Shown here in pieces: positions 50,421 to 59,861 of a stretch of DNA of 64,000 bases (the first letter of the stretch is position 1; each line of letters starts with the position of its first letter). The notes under the pieces were generated by a model. The model searched no databases. It was not told where the DNA came from and saw only the letters and a list, made by a program, of their open reading frames with translations. This stretch comes from Diprion similis. Lineage: Eukaryota > Arthropoda > Insecta > Hymenoptera > Diprionidae. The stretch is from positions 13,528,146-13,592,145 of the forward strand of contig NC_060118.1 in assembly GCF_021155765.1 (NCBI RefSeq), read 5' to 3'. The position numbers and the translations under genes were made by a program.

Positions 50421-51077
50421 TTAGGCAGCCGCGATAGTTTTCTTCTTTTCCACGGCCTGCGCTTCTCTCTTCTTACGTTGATCGTCCTTTACTTTTCCAC
50501 CGATCTGTTTCTCCGACGTTTCATCTTCCTGCATGACAGCTGGTTTTCCCGTGTGTTTAATCTCGATTACTCTCTCACGATTCTCAATCGGCGGCGCATC
50601 TTTTCTGGGCGCAGTTATGGTCAGGATTCCATCCGACGATAAGCTCGATCGTACCTGCTCAATGTCGCACTGTGACGGCACCATGTACCTCCTCAGGAAC
50701 TGCCTCGAGATCCAACCTTGATCGTCCTCCTTCTCCTCGTGCTTTCCTTCGACGACTACATTGTTGTCGACCACCTTAACCGAGATCTCCTCCGGGGCGA
50801 AATGCTGAACGTCCAGTGTCAGGTGGAACTTATCTTTGTCGGCCTTGATGACGGAGGCACCCTTCGACTTGTTCACAAGCTGCGTTTCGTAGGGTCTGTA
50901 CCTCCTCCCACGCAATTTTCGCACCGGTTTGTAGAGCAGGATATCCGAACAACTCGGCGAACGATATTCGAAGAGATCTTCCGGGCTGAGTGGCATCCCG
51001 TAGTGTCCGTCCAGGATGCTGGAGGGACTCTCGAAGTCGTCGAGGACGTCGGAAAGCAAGATTGGCAGCAGAGACAT
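50421..51077 (-). CDS. small heat-shock protein, l(2)efl-like (alpha-crystallin family)
   Basis: An ATP-independent holdase chaperone that binds unfolding proteins and forms cytoplasmic oligomers. It is an intronless gene of 218 aa. The alpha-crystallin domain spans about residues 75-158, including the HFAPEEISVKV strand, the GKHEEKEDDQGWISRQF loop with the conserved R130 region, and SSDGILTITAP. A C-terminal I-E-I motif (171-173) fits the I-X-I anchor that docks into neighbouring subunits. The C-tail is rich in Lys and Glu. The ATG at 51077 is chosen because the residues that follow (MSLLPILLSD) align with the N-termini of the two neighbouring paralogues; the open frame extends 20 codons upstream without another ATG. 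The N-terminus lacks the WWEDL box of the neighbours, so this is the most diverged member. Transcription is likely heat-inducible (TATA and heat-shock elements upstream). Confidence 0.93.
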   Translation of the reverse strand: MSLLPILLSDVLDDFESPSSILDGHYGMPLSPEDLFEYRSPSCSDILLYKPVRKLRGRRYRPYETQLVNKSKGASVIKADKDKFHLTLDVQHFAPEEISVKVVDNNVVVEGKHEEKEDDQGWISRQFLRRYMVPSQCDIEQVRSSLSSDGILTITAPRKDAPPIENRERVIEIKHTGKPAVMQEDETSEKQIGGKVKDDQRKKREAQAVEKKKTIAAA

Positions 51078-51232
51078 ATTATTTTCTGAACTGACGATGT
51101 TCTTGATTATAATGCAATTATAGCTCAAGTTATTCAACGCACAACTTGAAAGTTTTTACTCTCGTGGTAGCAGTTTCTCTCAATATCGACGTTTCAATGT
51201 TGCTTGATCTCGCGCGCTTCTATGTTCAAATC

Positions 51233-51388
51233 TGACGTTACCGTGACGCAGCGCTCTGTTATATATCTTATCTTTGCCTGCGAAGCGCCAGCTGGTGGGG
51301 CACGTACTGCAACTGGTGGGGAGCGTTGATGCCCGTCGATTGAACGGAGCGCTGAAACATCGAGAATTTGCTGGAAAATAGAATGTTC
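51233..51388 (-). promoter_or_regulatory. heat-shock promoter of the minus-strand sHSP gene
   Basis: On the minus strand a TATATAA box (51259-51265) lies about 32 bp upstream of a TCAGAT initiator-like site whose A is at 51233. Upstream, alternating 5-bp units form heat-shock elements: 51354-51376 reads GAA-ATC-GAA-TGC-GAA at the correct 5-bp spacing (three perfect units, two with one mismatch), and 51381-51388 is a perfect GAA-nn-TTC pair. The 5' UTR would be about 155 bases. Confidence 0.7.
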
Positions 51389-51399
51389 TGGTCAATGGA

Positions 51400-52570
51400 A
51401 CTCTCTGGATAATAGAATTTTCTACCAGTACAGCGGCCTGTTAAAAGTATACTACACACGCTAAAATTAAACGTAAAAGTGTGTAGTGTATGAATTTTAA
51501 TTTTATCAACGGTGGTATGCAGATACATATGTAACAAGATTGCATATATTTTTTATTCACATTTCATCTATGAATTGTGAGTGGAAAAAAATACAGAAAA
51601 TCCACTCACATTATAATTTGCAATCAATATTTTGATATGTAGAGTGTTTTTCTCTGATGTTTTCAAACGTTGAAAGTACCAGGATAAATTGAATAAAGTA
51701 CAGAATTATTCATAAGCAATAATAAAGGTGATAGAATTCCAACAGGAATTGGATATCAAAATTTTTCTAATGTCTTTGTAACTCGATTTGCATCGAGTAA
51801 CATGACATAATGAGGCACGAAATGTTTACATTTGGTTTTTCTGCAGTTACGAGTTCAGAATACCTGAAATTCGACGTTGAAACGACCTATTATTCGTCTT
51901 GTTATTACGCATTACGTACGCAAGCATAAGCAGCGCCGGTTTGCAAATATCCCCTTTATGATTGGCAAGGAGGATATCCAGAAATAAACTCCAGCTGCTA
52001 TAAGGTAAACCCCGAGAGCTTTTGAAAATAACAGCTGTGTAAATTTCTAGAAAGGCTGCTGCATCACATGCATTTGTAATACCCGAAGCAATAGAGGCCC
52101 GCTGAGCAATCATTGGGCGTAAAGACTGACAACAAGTCGAACCCTTCTCGAAGGACCCAGACGGTGCTAGAACTAGAAATTCAAGAACCGAAATCTAAAT
52201 CAAACGTAGAATACTTGTACGCTCAACGAAAGTCCGGATTCTGACATTTCGGATCAATATTACCCGCCGTGTTACATGACAACCGCACCTGGGTTATAAA
52301 TATAACACAATTAATTAACGGAATCGAGGCTCTGCTTCTGGATAATCGAAGCAATAAATAGCTTGTTATATTATGTATAAATAAGCAACGACGTGATACA
52401 GTTTTCGCATTTAATTCTACCTTAAATTACGGTGCTTGGGAAGGACCGACGAAATTGCGCGTAATTCGTCACTCCGAATTTGATCCGCAAAATAGTTCTT
52501 TCGTAATGTGAAAGGTAAGGCAAGCGGTAGAGAAGATACACCGAGTACATGTTAAATTTCGGTAAATAAA
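51400..52570. other. spacer between divergently transcribed sHSP genes
   Basis: About 1.2 kb of AT-rich DNA between the minus-strand sHSP promoter and the first heat-shock element of the plus-strand gene. No gene is recognised. A TTC-rich segment around 52498-52502 is too weak to call as a heat-shock element. Confidence 0.5.
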
Positions 52571-52576
52571 AGGAGA

Positions 52577-52770
52577 GAAGCATCGAGAAATTGGTGAGAA
52601 ACTACGCCGCAGTTTATTTGTCGAATGCATTCGAGTAGATTCTGGTATCGTCGTCTGCTGCGCAAGCCGGCCGGCAAGGCACGAAGACTCGAGATTATTC
52701 CGCAGCAGACACGCCGCCTCTCCACGCCGGCTCGCGGGTATAAATTGAAGGCAGCTCGAGCTGCGTTTCA
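52577..52770 (+). promoter_or_regulatory. heat-shock promoter of the second sHSP gene
   Basis: TATAAA at 52739-52744 lies 31 bp before a TCA site whose A is at 52770, the likely start. The proximal heat-shock element 52683-52700 reads GAA-CTC-GAT-TTC in 5-bp steps (two perfect units, two with one mismatch). The distal element 52577-52589 reads GAA-ATC-GAA. Another partial one is at 52629-52643 (TTC-GTA-TTC). This placement puts the ATG at 52625 upstream of transcription, which helps to choose the start codon at 52958. Confidence 0.7.
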
Positions 52771-52957
52771 AAACAGTTTGAATCGCAACAGAGCAAACAT
52801 ATCAAGAGAGAGCGAAGCTCAAGTGAACTGCATAGCTGTCAAACCATTACCAGCGCAATATCTACAAGACGAAGATAATATTATTACTCGAAGAAGCAAA
52901 GAAGAGTGTCATTTTCTGAAGAGAAAGAAGCAGGCTCGTAAAATTTTCGAAAAGAAG

Positions 52958-53548
52958 ATGTCTCTGATTCCGTTACTGTTCTCCAACTGGTGGGAAGACT
53001 TGAACGAGCCGCACAGCCTCGTCGACCAGCATTTCGGCGTCGGTCTTAATCCTGAACAACTCTTGGCTCCGTCGCTTCTCCATGGTCGCAGAACTCCGGG
53101 ATCCATGTACTACAGACCATGGGGTGCACTTATGCATCAGGGCAACACCGGCTCGTCGGTAGTCAAGGCCGACAAGGATCAGTTCAAAGTCATCCTCGAC
53201 GTGCAGCAGTTCAAGCCTGACGAGATAAACGTCAAGGTGGTCGACAAGTGCGTCGTCGTCGAGGCGAAGCACGAGGAAAAACGCGACGAGCACGGATGGG
53301 TGTCTCGTCAGTTTGAACGGCGGTACCTGATCCCCGACCAGTGCAACGTCGACGAGGTCTCCTCGAGCCTCTCATCCGACGGGATCCTGACCATCACGGC
53401 ACCGAGGAAGGAGCAGCCCAAGGTCGAGGGCGAGAGGAGCATTAAAATTCAGCACACCGGGAAGCCGGCCGTGAGGGATACTCCAAAGGCTGCGACTACG
53501 CCGTCAGCCGACGCTGCGGAGAAGCAGATCGCGAACGACACAAAGTAA
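52958..53548 (+). CDS. l(2)efl-like: small heat-shock protein, l(2)efl-like (alpha-crystallin family)
   Basis: Stress-inducible cytoplasmic holdase chaperone of 196 aa, with no introns. The N-terminus MSLIPLLFSNWWEDL followed by a DQHFG motif is the insect l(2)efl signature. The alpha-crystallin domain spans about residues 67-151, with QFKPDEINVKVV, the EEKRDEHGWVSRQFERRY loop and SSDGILTITAP. I-K-I at 162-164 is the C-terminal anchor motif. The open frame continues 111 codons upstream to an ATG at 52625, but that part lies before the TATA box and reads as non-protein sequence, so ATG 52958 is preferred. A 126-bp stretch of the domain (53222-53347) is identical at every position to the third gene. 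Confidence 0.95.
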   Translation: MSLIPLLFSNWWEDLNEPHSLVDQHFGVGLNPEQLLAPSLLHGRRTPGSMYYRPWGALMHQGNTGSSVVKADKDQFKVILDVQQFKPDEINVKVVDKCVVVEAKHEEKRDEHGWVSRQFERRYLIPDQCNVDEVSSSLSSDGILTITAPRKEQPKVEGERSIKIQHTGKPAVRDTPKAATTPSADAAEKQIANDTK

Positions 53549-53810
53549 TCTAGTTTTTTAAGATTCTCAAATTACGTACGAACTGATTGCTTTTCTCGTG
53601 TTTCCTATACGAAAGAACTGATTTTTTTGTAACCAACGTTATATTATATAATATTATGCTTAATTGTATATTTTGTGTTACAATTACTTTTTTTTTTTTT
53701 TTCTCTCTCGAATATATAAATATTATCACAAGTCAAATCGACAAATTTGAATTCTTGTATTAATATAAATATACAAATTTCGACTGTTGTTAATGTGATA
53801 TCTGTTAACC

Positions 53811-53832
53811 AAAAATAAATAAATAAATAAAT
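53811..53832 (+). terminator. candidate poly(A) signals of the second sHSP gene
   Basis: Several overlapping AATAAA hexamers about 265 bp past the stop codon. Confidence 0.5.
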
Positions 53833-53849
53833 CTACATATTGCTATGTA

Positions 53850-56090
53850 ATGTACTCGAAATGGTATTTACGTAATAAAATATATTAGTACAGAAATGTA
53901 GATTAAAATGACTGCTTCTTCATATTGAACCCAAAACCCGTCCTCATCCTGTAGCATGAACAAATTAAATTATAATGCTAAGAGTTAGATTTAATCATAA
54001 GAAAAATAAAATAGGATATCAATAAAATCCAGGCTAATGATGGACTATCGAACCCGAGAATAAGCAGTATTCTTCCAAGGTTGTCACATCCTTGCTGGGA
54101 AGGAAACTTTATAACGGTAGGTATTTGCTTGAACGTTTTATTGTACGTAAAATCTGCTTGTCAATGTCAGTTCACTCGAGTTGCCCAAATTTATTCTTAC
54201 CCCGTTGATAAGTTGATTAACAGCTAAAATTACGCTCGCATAAAATAATAATATCAATGTTACGCGATTACAAAACCAAAATATCCGTTGAATTGTTATC
54301 CACGGCCAGGCAGATTGTATTACGTGTCATTTTATTTATAAGTTACGGCCCTGGTTCAATATCGTTGCTAGCCGGTTGAAACAATAGATTCCGCATTTGG
54401 TTACAAGTTTCGTAATTTTCAGTCTCCCAGGCACACGAAAATGGTCGGTTATTCCAGAAAATTCTTATTTTCCCTTCTCGAACCTGCCTGGTTTCCGACC
54501 ATTTCATCAAACCTTCATAACAGTCAGAATCAAGAAATGCAGGATAAAACATATCGACTTATTCAACGAATAATTTTCAGCTCCTGACTATGTTAACTAT
54601 TAATTTACGTGAACATAACTTTTCCAGCCATTCAAAGTATTGACAAGGTGGTGATGATAAATTCACCGTAAATGCAACTTAATTGTGAAACAATGTAAAA
54701 GTATGGATGTAACGGCTTATCACATTGTAAGCTTCGAGCGTGTTCGCGGTTGCAGACATTGCAATAATCTTCTCGACGCCACTGTGTCTGACGCCTGCGT
54801 GTAAGCTGCAAAACCTGTCAAGGTCAACGAGATATTACAGCAGTACGTGTAATTACTGCATATTTCGTCTTAAATATTAGTCGGCTGAACAATAGTTTTC
54901 TTGAGCTGAAAATGAGCTAATTTATCTTAGAGACGAAACAAATAATGTGTATAATATACGGACAAATGGATGTATCTATACCGAATTGTCGGATAAAACG
55001 GCTAATAACCGACTAATATACCTAATACGTCTGGACTACGTTCAGCGTCTATCCTTGTAGAAATATTTGAAAATGCTACGTAACTCGTCGTCGTCGTCAG
55101 GGCGTTCAACAATGCACGGTTATGCCATATACCTATACCTGTTTGTTGTGCCGGCTACGGCGTACGTATTTTATTATACATATATACAGAGCAAAAACCG
55201 TCGGTCGATGCCGAATACTCTCGACGCATCGCGACGGCCGACGAGACGCCTAACCTTACCCAACGTGACGAAAGCGAAACCGAAGCGTCGAACTTGCTGG
55301 GCGTGTCGGTCAGCATGTATGTATAGTCTGTATTCATGTGTAGGTCCGTATGTGTGTACCTGATATGTGCGAATGTGCGAGAAACGACTCGAGGCTCGAG
55401 TCTGGCGTGCTACGATGCAGCTGGGAAATTATAGAACACTTTCTCTCTCGCACTCGCGATAAGATGATGTAATTTTGATATTGAAAATTTACAGAGCTGT
55501 TCTTATCCAACTAGATCGTACAGCGAATTATTGAAACGCTTGTACAGCAAAAAAGCGAAAATACGAAGCGTGTGTACTTGTATGAGGATACGTATTTACA
55601 TCACAGTACACCGTAGCTTTTGTCATCTTTTGCATTCAATGGCAGACAAGCGGGTAAATCCATGTATATTGCGTAGTTTATCAATAAGTATGTACCACAT
55701 TAGGAGTTCTCGAAGCGACTTCAATTGTATCATCTCTTGTTATAGTAATGTATTCATACGTATATGTACAGTCGAAAATTCTCGACGAAGATAATATTTA
55801 TATACAAAAGCTAGTATAGAAGCCGGTAGAAGAGGCATTGAAAAAAGAAAAGAATAATCTGGAAGAAGAAATCGTGTGACGATTGTTTGTTGGATTTTGT
55901 TTCCTGTCGAGAATTTTCCAGAGCTTTCCTGCAAGTTCGATAAAAGCTTCGTCCCCGTCATTGCAATTCTCGCTGAAAAATCATCGTGCGCGAAATATAT
56001 TATAAACGAGGGAGAAAAATAGTGAAAAAGATAAAGAGAGAGAGAGAGAGAGAGTGAGAGAGAGCGCACGAAAACTGCATCGTTCTGCAG
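53850..56090. other. intergenic spacer inside the sHSP cluster
   Basis: About 2.2 kb between the second and third sHSP genes. No coding frame is recognised and no decayed alpha-crystallin fragment was noticed. A GA run lies near 56036-56062, just before the heat-shock promoter. Confidence 0.5.
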
Positions 56091-56102
56091 CGAGAACAGC
56101 CG

Positions 56103-56217
56103 AGAAGCATCGCGAATTCTCCAGCCTTGCCCGAGCCTTCGAGAACCTCCATCCCCTCCTCCGACGGCAAGCGAGCTGCGAATAAATACCGGCGAGGAGC
56201 AACGCCGGTCATCAGTT
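56103..56217 (+). promoter_or_regulatory. heat-shock promoter of the third sHSP gene
   Basis: ATAAATA at 56182-56188 lies 32 bp before the A (56214) of a TCAGTT initiator, which matches the arthropod consensus. Heat-shock elements are 56104-56121 (GAA-ATC-GAA-CTC) and 56138-56150 (TTC-GAA-TCC) in correct 5-bp phase. A GA-rich tract just upstream (56036-56062) resembles the GAGA-factor sites found at insect heat-shock promoters. The 5' UTR would be 220 bases. Confidence 0.75.
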
Positions 56218-56433
56218 CGTCACAAGCAACTGCGAGAGTCAGAAGCATTCGAGACGTAAGACACGAAACGAATTTAAAACGATATATCTAACCAATCGAA
56301 AAAAGAAGATTTAATCAGTGAATCAGATTACTATAGAAGAGAATTAACTCTGAGCCAACAGAACTACACGAGGTAGACGTTGATTGGTTCGAATTTGAAT
56401 CGCTGTTAACAAACGCAAGAAAAACAAATCGCC

Positions 56434-57054
56434 ATGTCTCTGATCCCGATGCTTTTCTCCGACTGGTGGGAAGACCTGGAGCGTCCGCACAGCCTCCTGG
56501 ACCAGCACTTCGGGCTGCCTCTGCGCCAGGAGCAATTGACGGCGAGTTACCCGAGGCCGTCGATCTACGCGGTGGCCGCTCCTTCGCGTTCGGGCACGAA
56601 CCTCATCCCCTCGATCTACTACAGACCCTGGGGTGATTTGCTGAGGCATGGAGACGGCGGCTCGTCGGTGGTCAAAGCCGACAAGGATCAGTTCAAGGTC
56701 AGTCTTGACGTGCAGCAGTTCAAGCCTGAGGAGATAAACGTCAAGGTGGTCGACAAGTGCGTCGTCGTCGAGGCGAAGCACGAGGAAAAACGCGACGAGC
56801 ACGGATGGGTGTCTCGTCAGTTTGAACGGCGGTACCTGATCCCCGACCAGTGCAACATCGACGAGGTATCCTCGAACCTCTCATCCGACGGGATCCTGAC
56901 CATCACGGCACCGAGGAAGGAGCAGCCAAAGGTCGAGGGCGAGAGGAGCATCAAAATACAGCACACCGGCAAGCCGGCCATTAAGGATCAGGCTCCGGCT
57001 AAGGGTCAGGAGCAGAATGAAGATCAGAAGAAGAAGAAGAAGTCTGACAAGTAG
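56434..57054 (+). CDS. l(2)efl-like: small heat-shock protein, l(2)efl-like (alpha-crystallin family)
   Basis: Holdase chaperone of 206 aa, with no introns. The N-terminus MSLIPMLFSDWWEDLERPHS and DQHFGLPL is a classic l(2)efl-type start. The alpha-crystallin domain spans about residues 77-161 and is almost identical in protein to the second gene. The I-K-I anchor is at 173-175. The tail ends in a lysine-rich run (199-206). It differs from the second gene mainly in a longer N-terminal linker (about residues 36-60) and in the C-tail. The ATG at 56434 is the first in frame after the predicted transcription start, and it aligns with the paralogue. Confidence 0.96.
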   Translation: MSLIPMLFSDWWEDLERPHSLLDQHFGLPLRQEQLTASYPRPSIYAVAAPSRSGTNLIPSIYYRPWGDLLRHGDGGSSVVKADKDQFKVSLDVQQFKPEEINVKVVDKCVVVEAKHEEKRDEHGWVSRQFERRYLIPDQCNIDEVSSNLSSDGILTITAPRKEQPKVEGERSIKIQHTGKPAIKDQAPAKGQEQNEDQKKKKKSDK

Positions 57055-57388
57055 ATTTACTGTTCGTTCATCTAAAATTCCTAAAACATACTACACTACT
57101 ACTCATTAAGAGTCATTATTCACGTTACATTATCTCATACGTTCCTTATGTATAATTTTTTTTTTTTATATATTGTAGGCTATAATCGACGCAGGTCGTA
57201 GTCGTAATTATAATTTTCTTTGTTATATACATATTGCTTAATATGTATCACGATCCTTAAGATCGACAAGTCTGTCAAGTGGCATTTATTAGTGTTAAAA
57301 TTATTATTTGAGTACCTGTATCCATTAAGTGATGCTCTTGCTTTTCTATTTTATAAAAATCATCTCTTCACGTGTATCTGATGTATGG

Positions 57389-57394
57389 AATAAA
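57389..57394 (+). terminator. candidate poly(A) signal of the third sHSP gene
   Basis: AATAAA about 335 bp past the stop codon. Confidence 0.5.
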
Positions 57395-57419
57395 AAAAGA
57401 TTTGTGTAGATTCACATAA

Positions 57420-59700
57420 ATGTGTCTCCTCACTCAACTGTAATCCTTTGCTGATACCCACTTTATCCCATTGTTATTGATTCGTACCTTTTACACCTAT
57501 TTACATATAACCGTAATCTCAATTCATAAGTGATTCAATTTAATAATACCGTTAATTGAAAAGAATAGAATAATTTAATTAAACAGTCTGCTTTCGCGAT
57601 AAATAGTGACCAAATAAGTTCTCGAAACTTGCTTATACATATCTATTGCATGCCGAGGAATTTCTCATCAGCAAACTGCTGCTGAAATTGTTGCTGCATG
57701 TGGTTAATAGAGCGTGCATCGCGTTCTGCGGCGCATGAATATTTAAATTAAATTCAAGCACAATCTGACCTAGAATCTTTATTCGTTGACTGATGAATAC
57801 ATTTTCGCAAAAAGGCATCTTGAAATGCTTTTATGCAATTTCTAAATCGCTGGCTGCATAAGTCGTATAAACATTCAGGGAAATTTATCAATGAGGTTAA
57901 CCGAATTTTGAAATACCAGACAGGGGCGACCTCGTGTGGAAAAACCTTCGAACCTGAACGTTAACAAAATACACGCTAGGTGGAAGTGCTAGAGCTTTGA
58001 TACTTCGTGGATGCGACAGACCGCGCGGCGACTCAGACGGCGCTTTCGAATTTCAACTTCATTTCGACACGCTAATAATATAGACAACTTCATTAATAAT
58101 TTTATTACAGAATCAAAGAGGAAAAATAGCTGAAATTTTGAAAGGGCTTCCAAGTTTCGGAACAAAGTTCAGACGAAATTTCTTCCGAACAATGCAAAGT
58201 GGATGGAAACTTTTCATTGCGTCACGTACGATGATTACGGATTCGTGTAGAGATGAGTAAAACAGAGGTATTATAATTTCCTGAAATTCTAAGTTACGTA
58301 TTACGGTATCGTTCGCAAGTAGAATACGGCTTTGACTGAGGTATATATCTTCAGTCAACGAATACGGTACCTCGGCTGCCTCCATTCCTATAAGAATTAC
58401 AGTAAACCCGTAAGAAGATGTGCGCAATTTCTTATGCTAAGAAGGAAAAAAGGTTGAAAAAACAATTAACAATCATACAATATTATATATATTTAAAAAT
58501 ACGTGAGGTGCATAACTCAAACGCGGTCGGTTAATGGTTAAAATTTGCACATCCGTCTTGAGTTTCTCTCATCTCGAGAACGGTCATTATGATTAGGTAA
58601 CCGCAACGACGTTACCAAAAAAACAGGCAAAAAAATGGCACAATGTCGTATAAAGAAAAATTCGGTAGCTACATATTAGAAAATTAAAAGATCCCGAAAT
58701 ACAACGAATTCTCAGCCCAGCTGGAGGATAAGGCATTCACATAGTAATCGGGCACTCGAGCCACACAAAGAAAGACACGACTTTCCGCAATTGACTTCCG
58801 ACGTGTATTGCATACATCAGACGTTTCGAATCAAGACAACTATTGCGCATACGTAATTGCGTTACGTTATTTACGATATTTTAATTCAAGCTCATTAGGT
58901 ACTCAGAGAATCGGGGATTGGAGGCTGTTGCGGTATGCATGCATGGATAGATAAACGGGCAAAGACGCGCGTCTAAAATATACCCAACACAGTTTAAACA
59001 AGGCATGTATTCGTTGTTCGACAGCCTGCAGCAGACTGTGGCACGAGCTAATGGTATCACGCTCGAATAATAAGGAATAGGAAGGAATATAGCCGAGCAG
59101 GCATCGCGCAGAGGAGACAGGGTTGGATACGCACGCATGGGTTTGCTGCGCGTTACGTTTGGGGTCCCGAGTCCCACTACGAGGGCCTGGTTCTACAAAC
59201 ACACAGTCCGCAACCAACTGCAGTCAACTTTGCACCGCGCGTTCGACCCGGGTCAGTCCTTTACGCTTTCGCGACGCTCTTTAGAAGGCCTAATTGCTTT
59301 GTTTGAGACTCACCTCTTATCGCAGCCGTGCACATCGAGGCACGCATACATACGAACGAGTGAAAACCGGGAAGGAAGTCGGCCGGAAAACGAAAATAGT
59401 ATAGTGCAAGAGTAGTCGAATTCGATAGTTTTCGTAAATTATTTTTTTATATAAAAAATTGTAATCGACTTGGAATTAAAGGAGAGGCAAATTGAAAAAA
59501 GAAAGTGACTTCTGAAAATTATATACCCTGGATTGTGCCGCACGTGCCGTTCATTGTTAGTTAGCGGAGACATATGGCGAGGTAGAATTATCACTCGGTG
59601 GTTGTACGCAACAGGTGTTTTCGGTCGGAAGTACGCCGATCCGTATCCCCTGCACCGTGTGCCGCTTGTGAAGTGATGGAAGGGTGCAATCCCATACTTG
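57420..59700. other. intergenic spacer
   Basis: About 2.3 kb with no recognised gene. Short open frames on both strands lack family features. Confidence 0.5.
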
Positions 59701-59708
59701 CGCTAGTG

Positions 59709-59742
59709 TCAGTTTGTTCGCAGTCCAAGAGTGACCGAGTTG
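59709..59742 (+). promoter_or_regulatory. TATA-less Inr + DPE core promoter candidate for the transmembrane Ig gene
   Basis: TCAGTT at 59709-59714 matches the arthropod initiator exactly. Counting its A (59711) as +1, positions +28 to +32 (59738-59742) read AGTTG, a full match to the downstream promoter element consensus RGWYV. No TATA box is visible at -30. The implied 5' UTR is about 150 bases to the ATG at 59862. Confidence 0.5.
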
Positions 59743-59861
59743 TTAAAATGTGAGGCGAAAGTGGCGCGAGAGTAAATTTCGAAAGCTAAATCCCAAGGCG
59801 TTCGACGTACCCCGTCGATTTCGATTTCTCGCAAATAATAACTGCATAATTGATTTTAAAC

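Noticed and set aside
50718-51089. Open frames antisense to the three sHSP genes (also 52973-53293 and 56344-56802)
   Set aside because: They are mirror frames of GC-rich alpha-crystallin codons. The two plus-strand genes give similar antisense frames only because the sense sequences are similar.
52625-52957. N-terminal extension of the second sHSP to an ATG at 52625
   Set aside because: It lies upstream of the TATA box and of the likely transcription start, and its composition is unlike the family. The paralogue begins at the equivalent of 52958.
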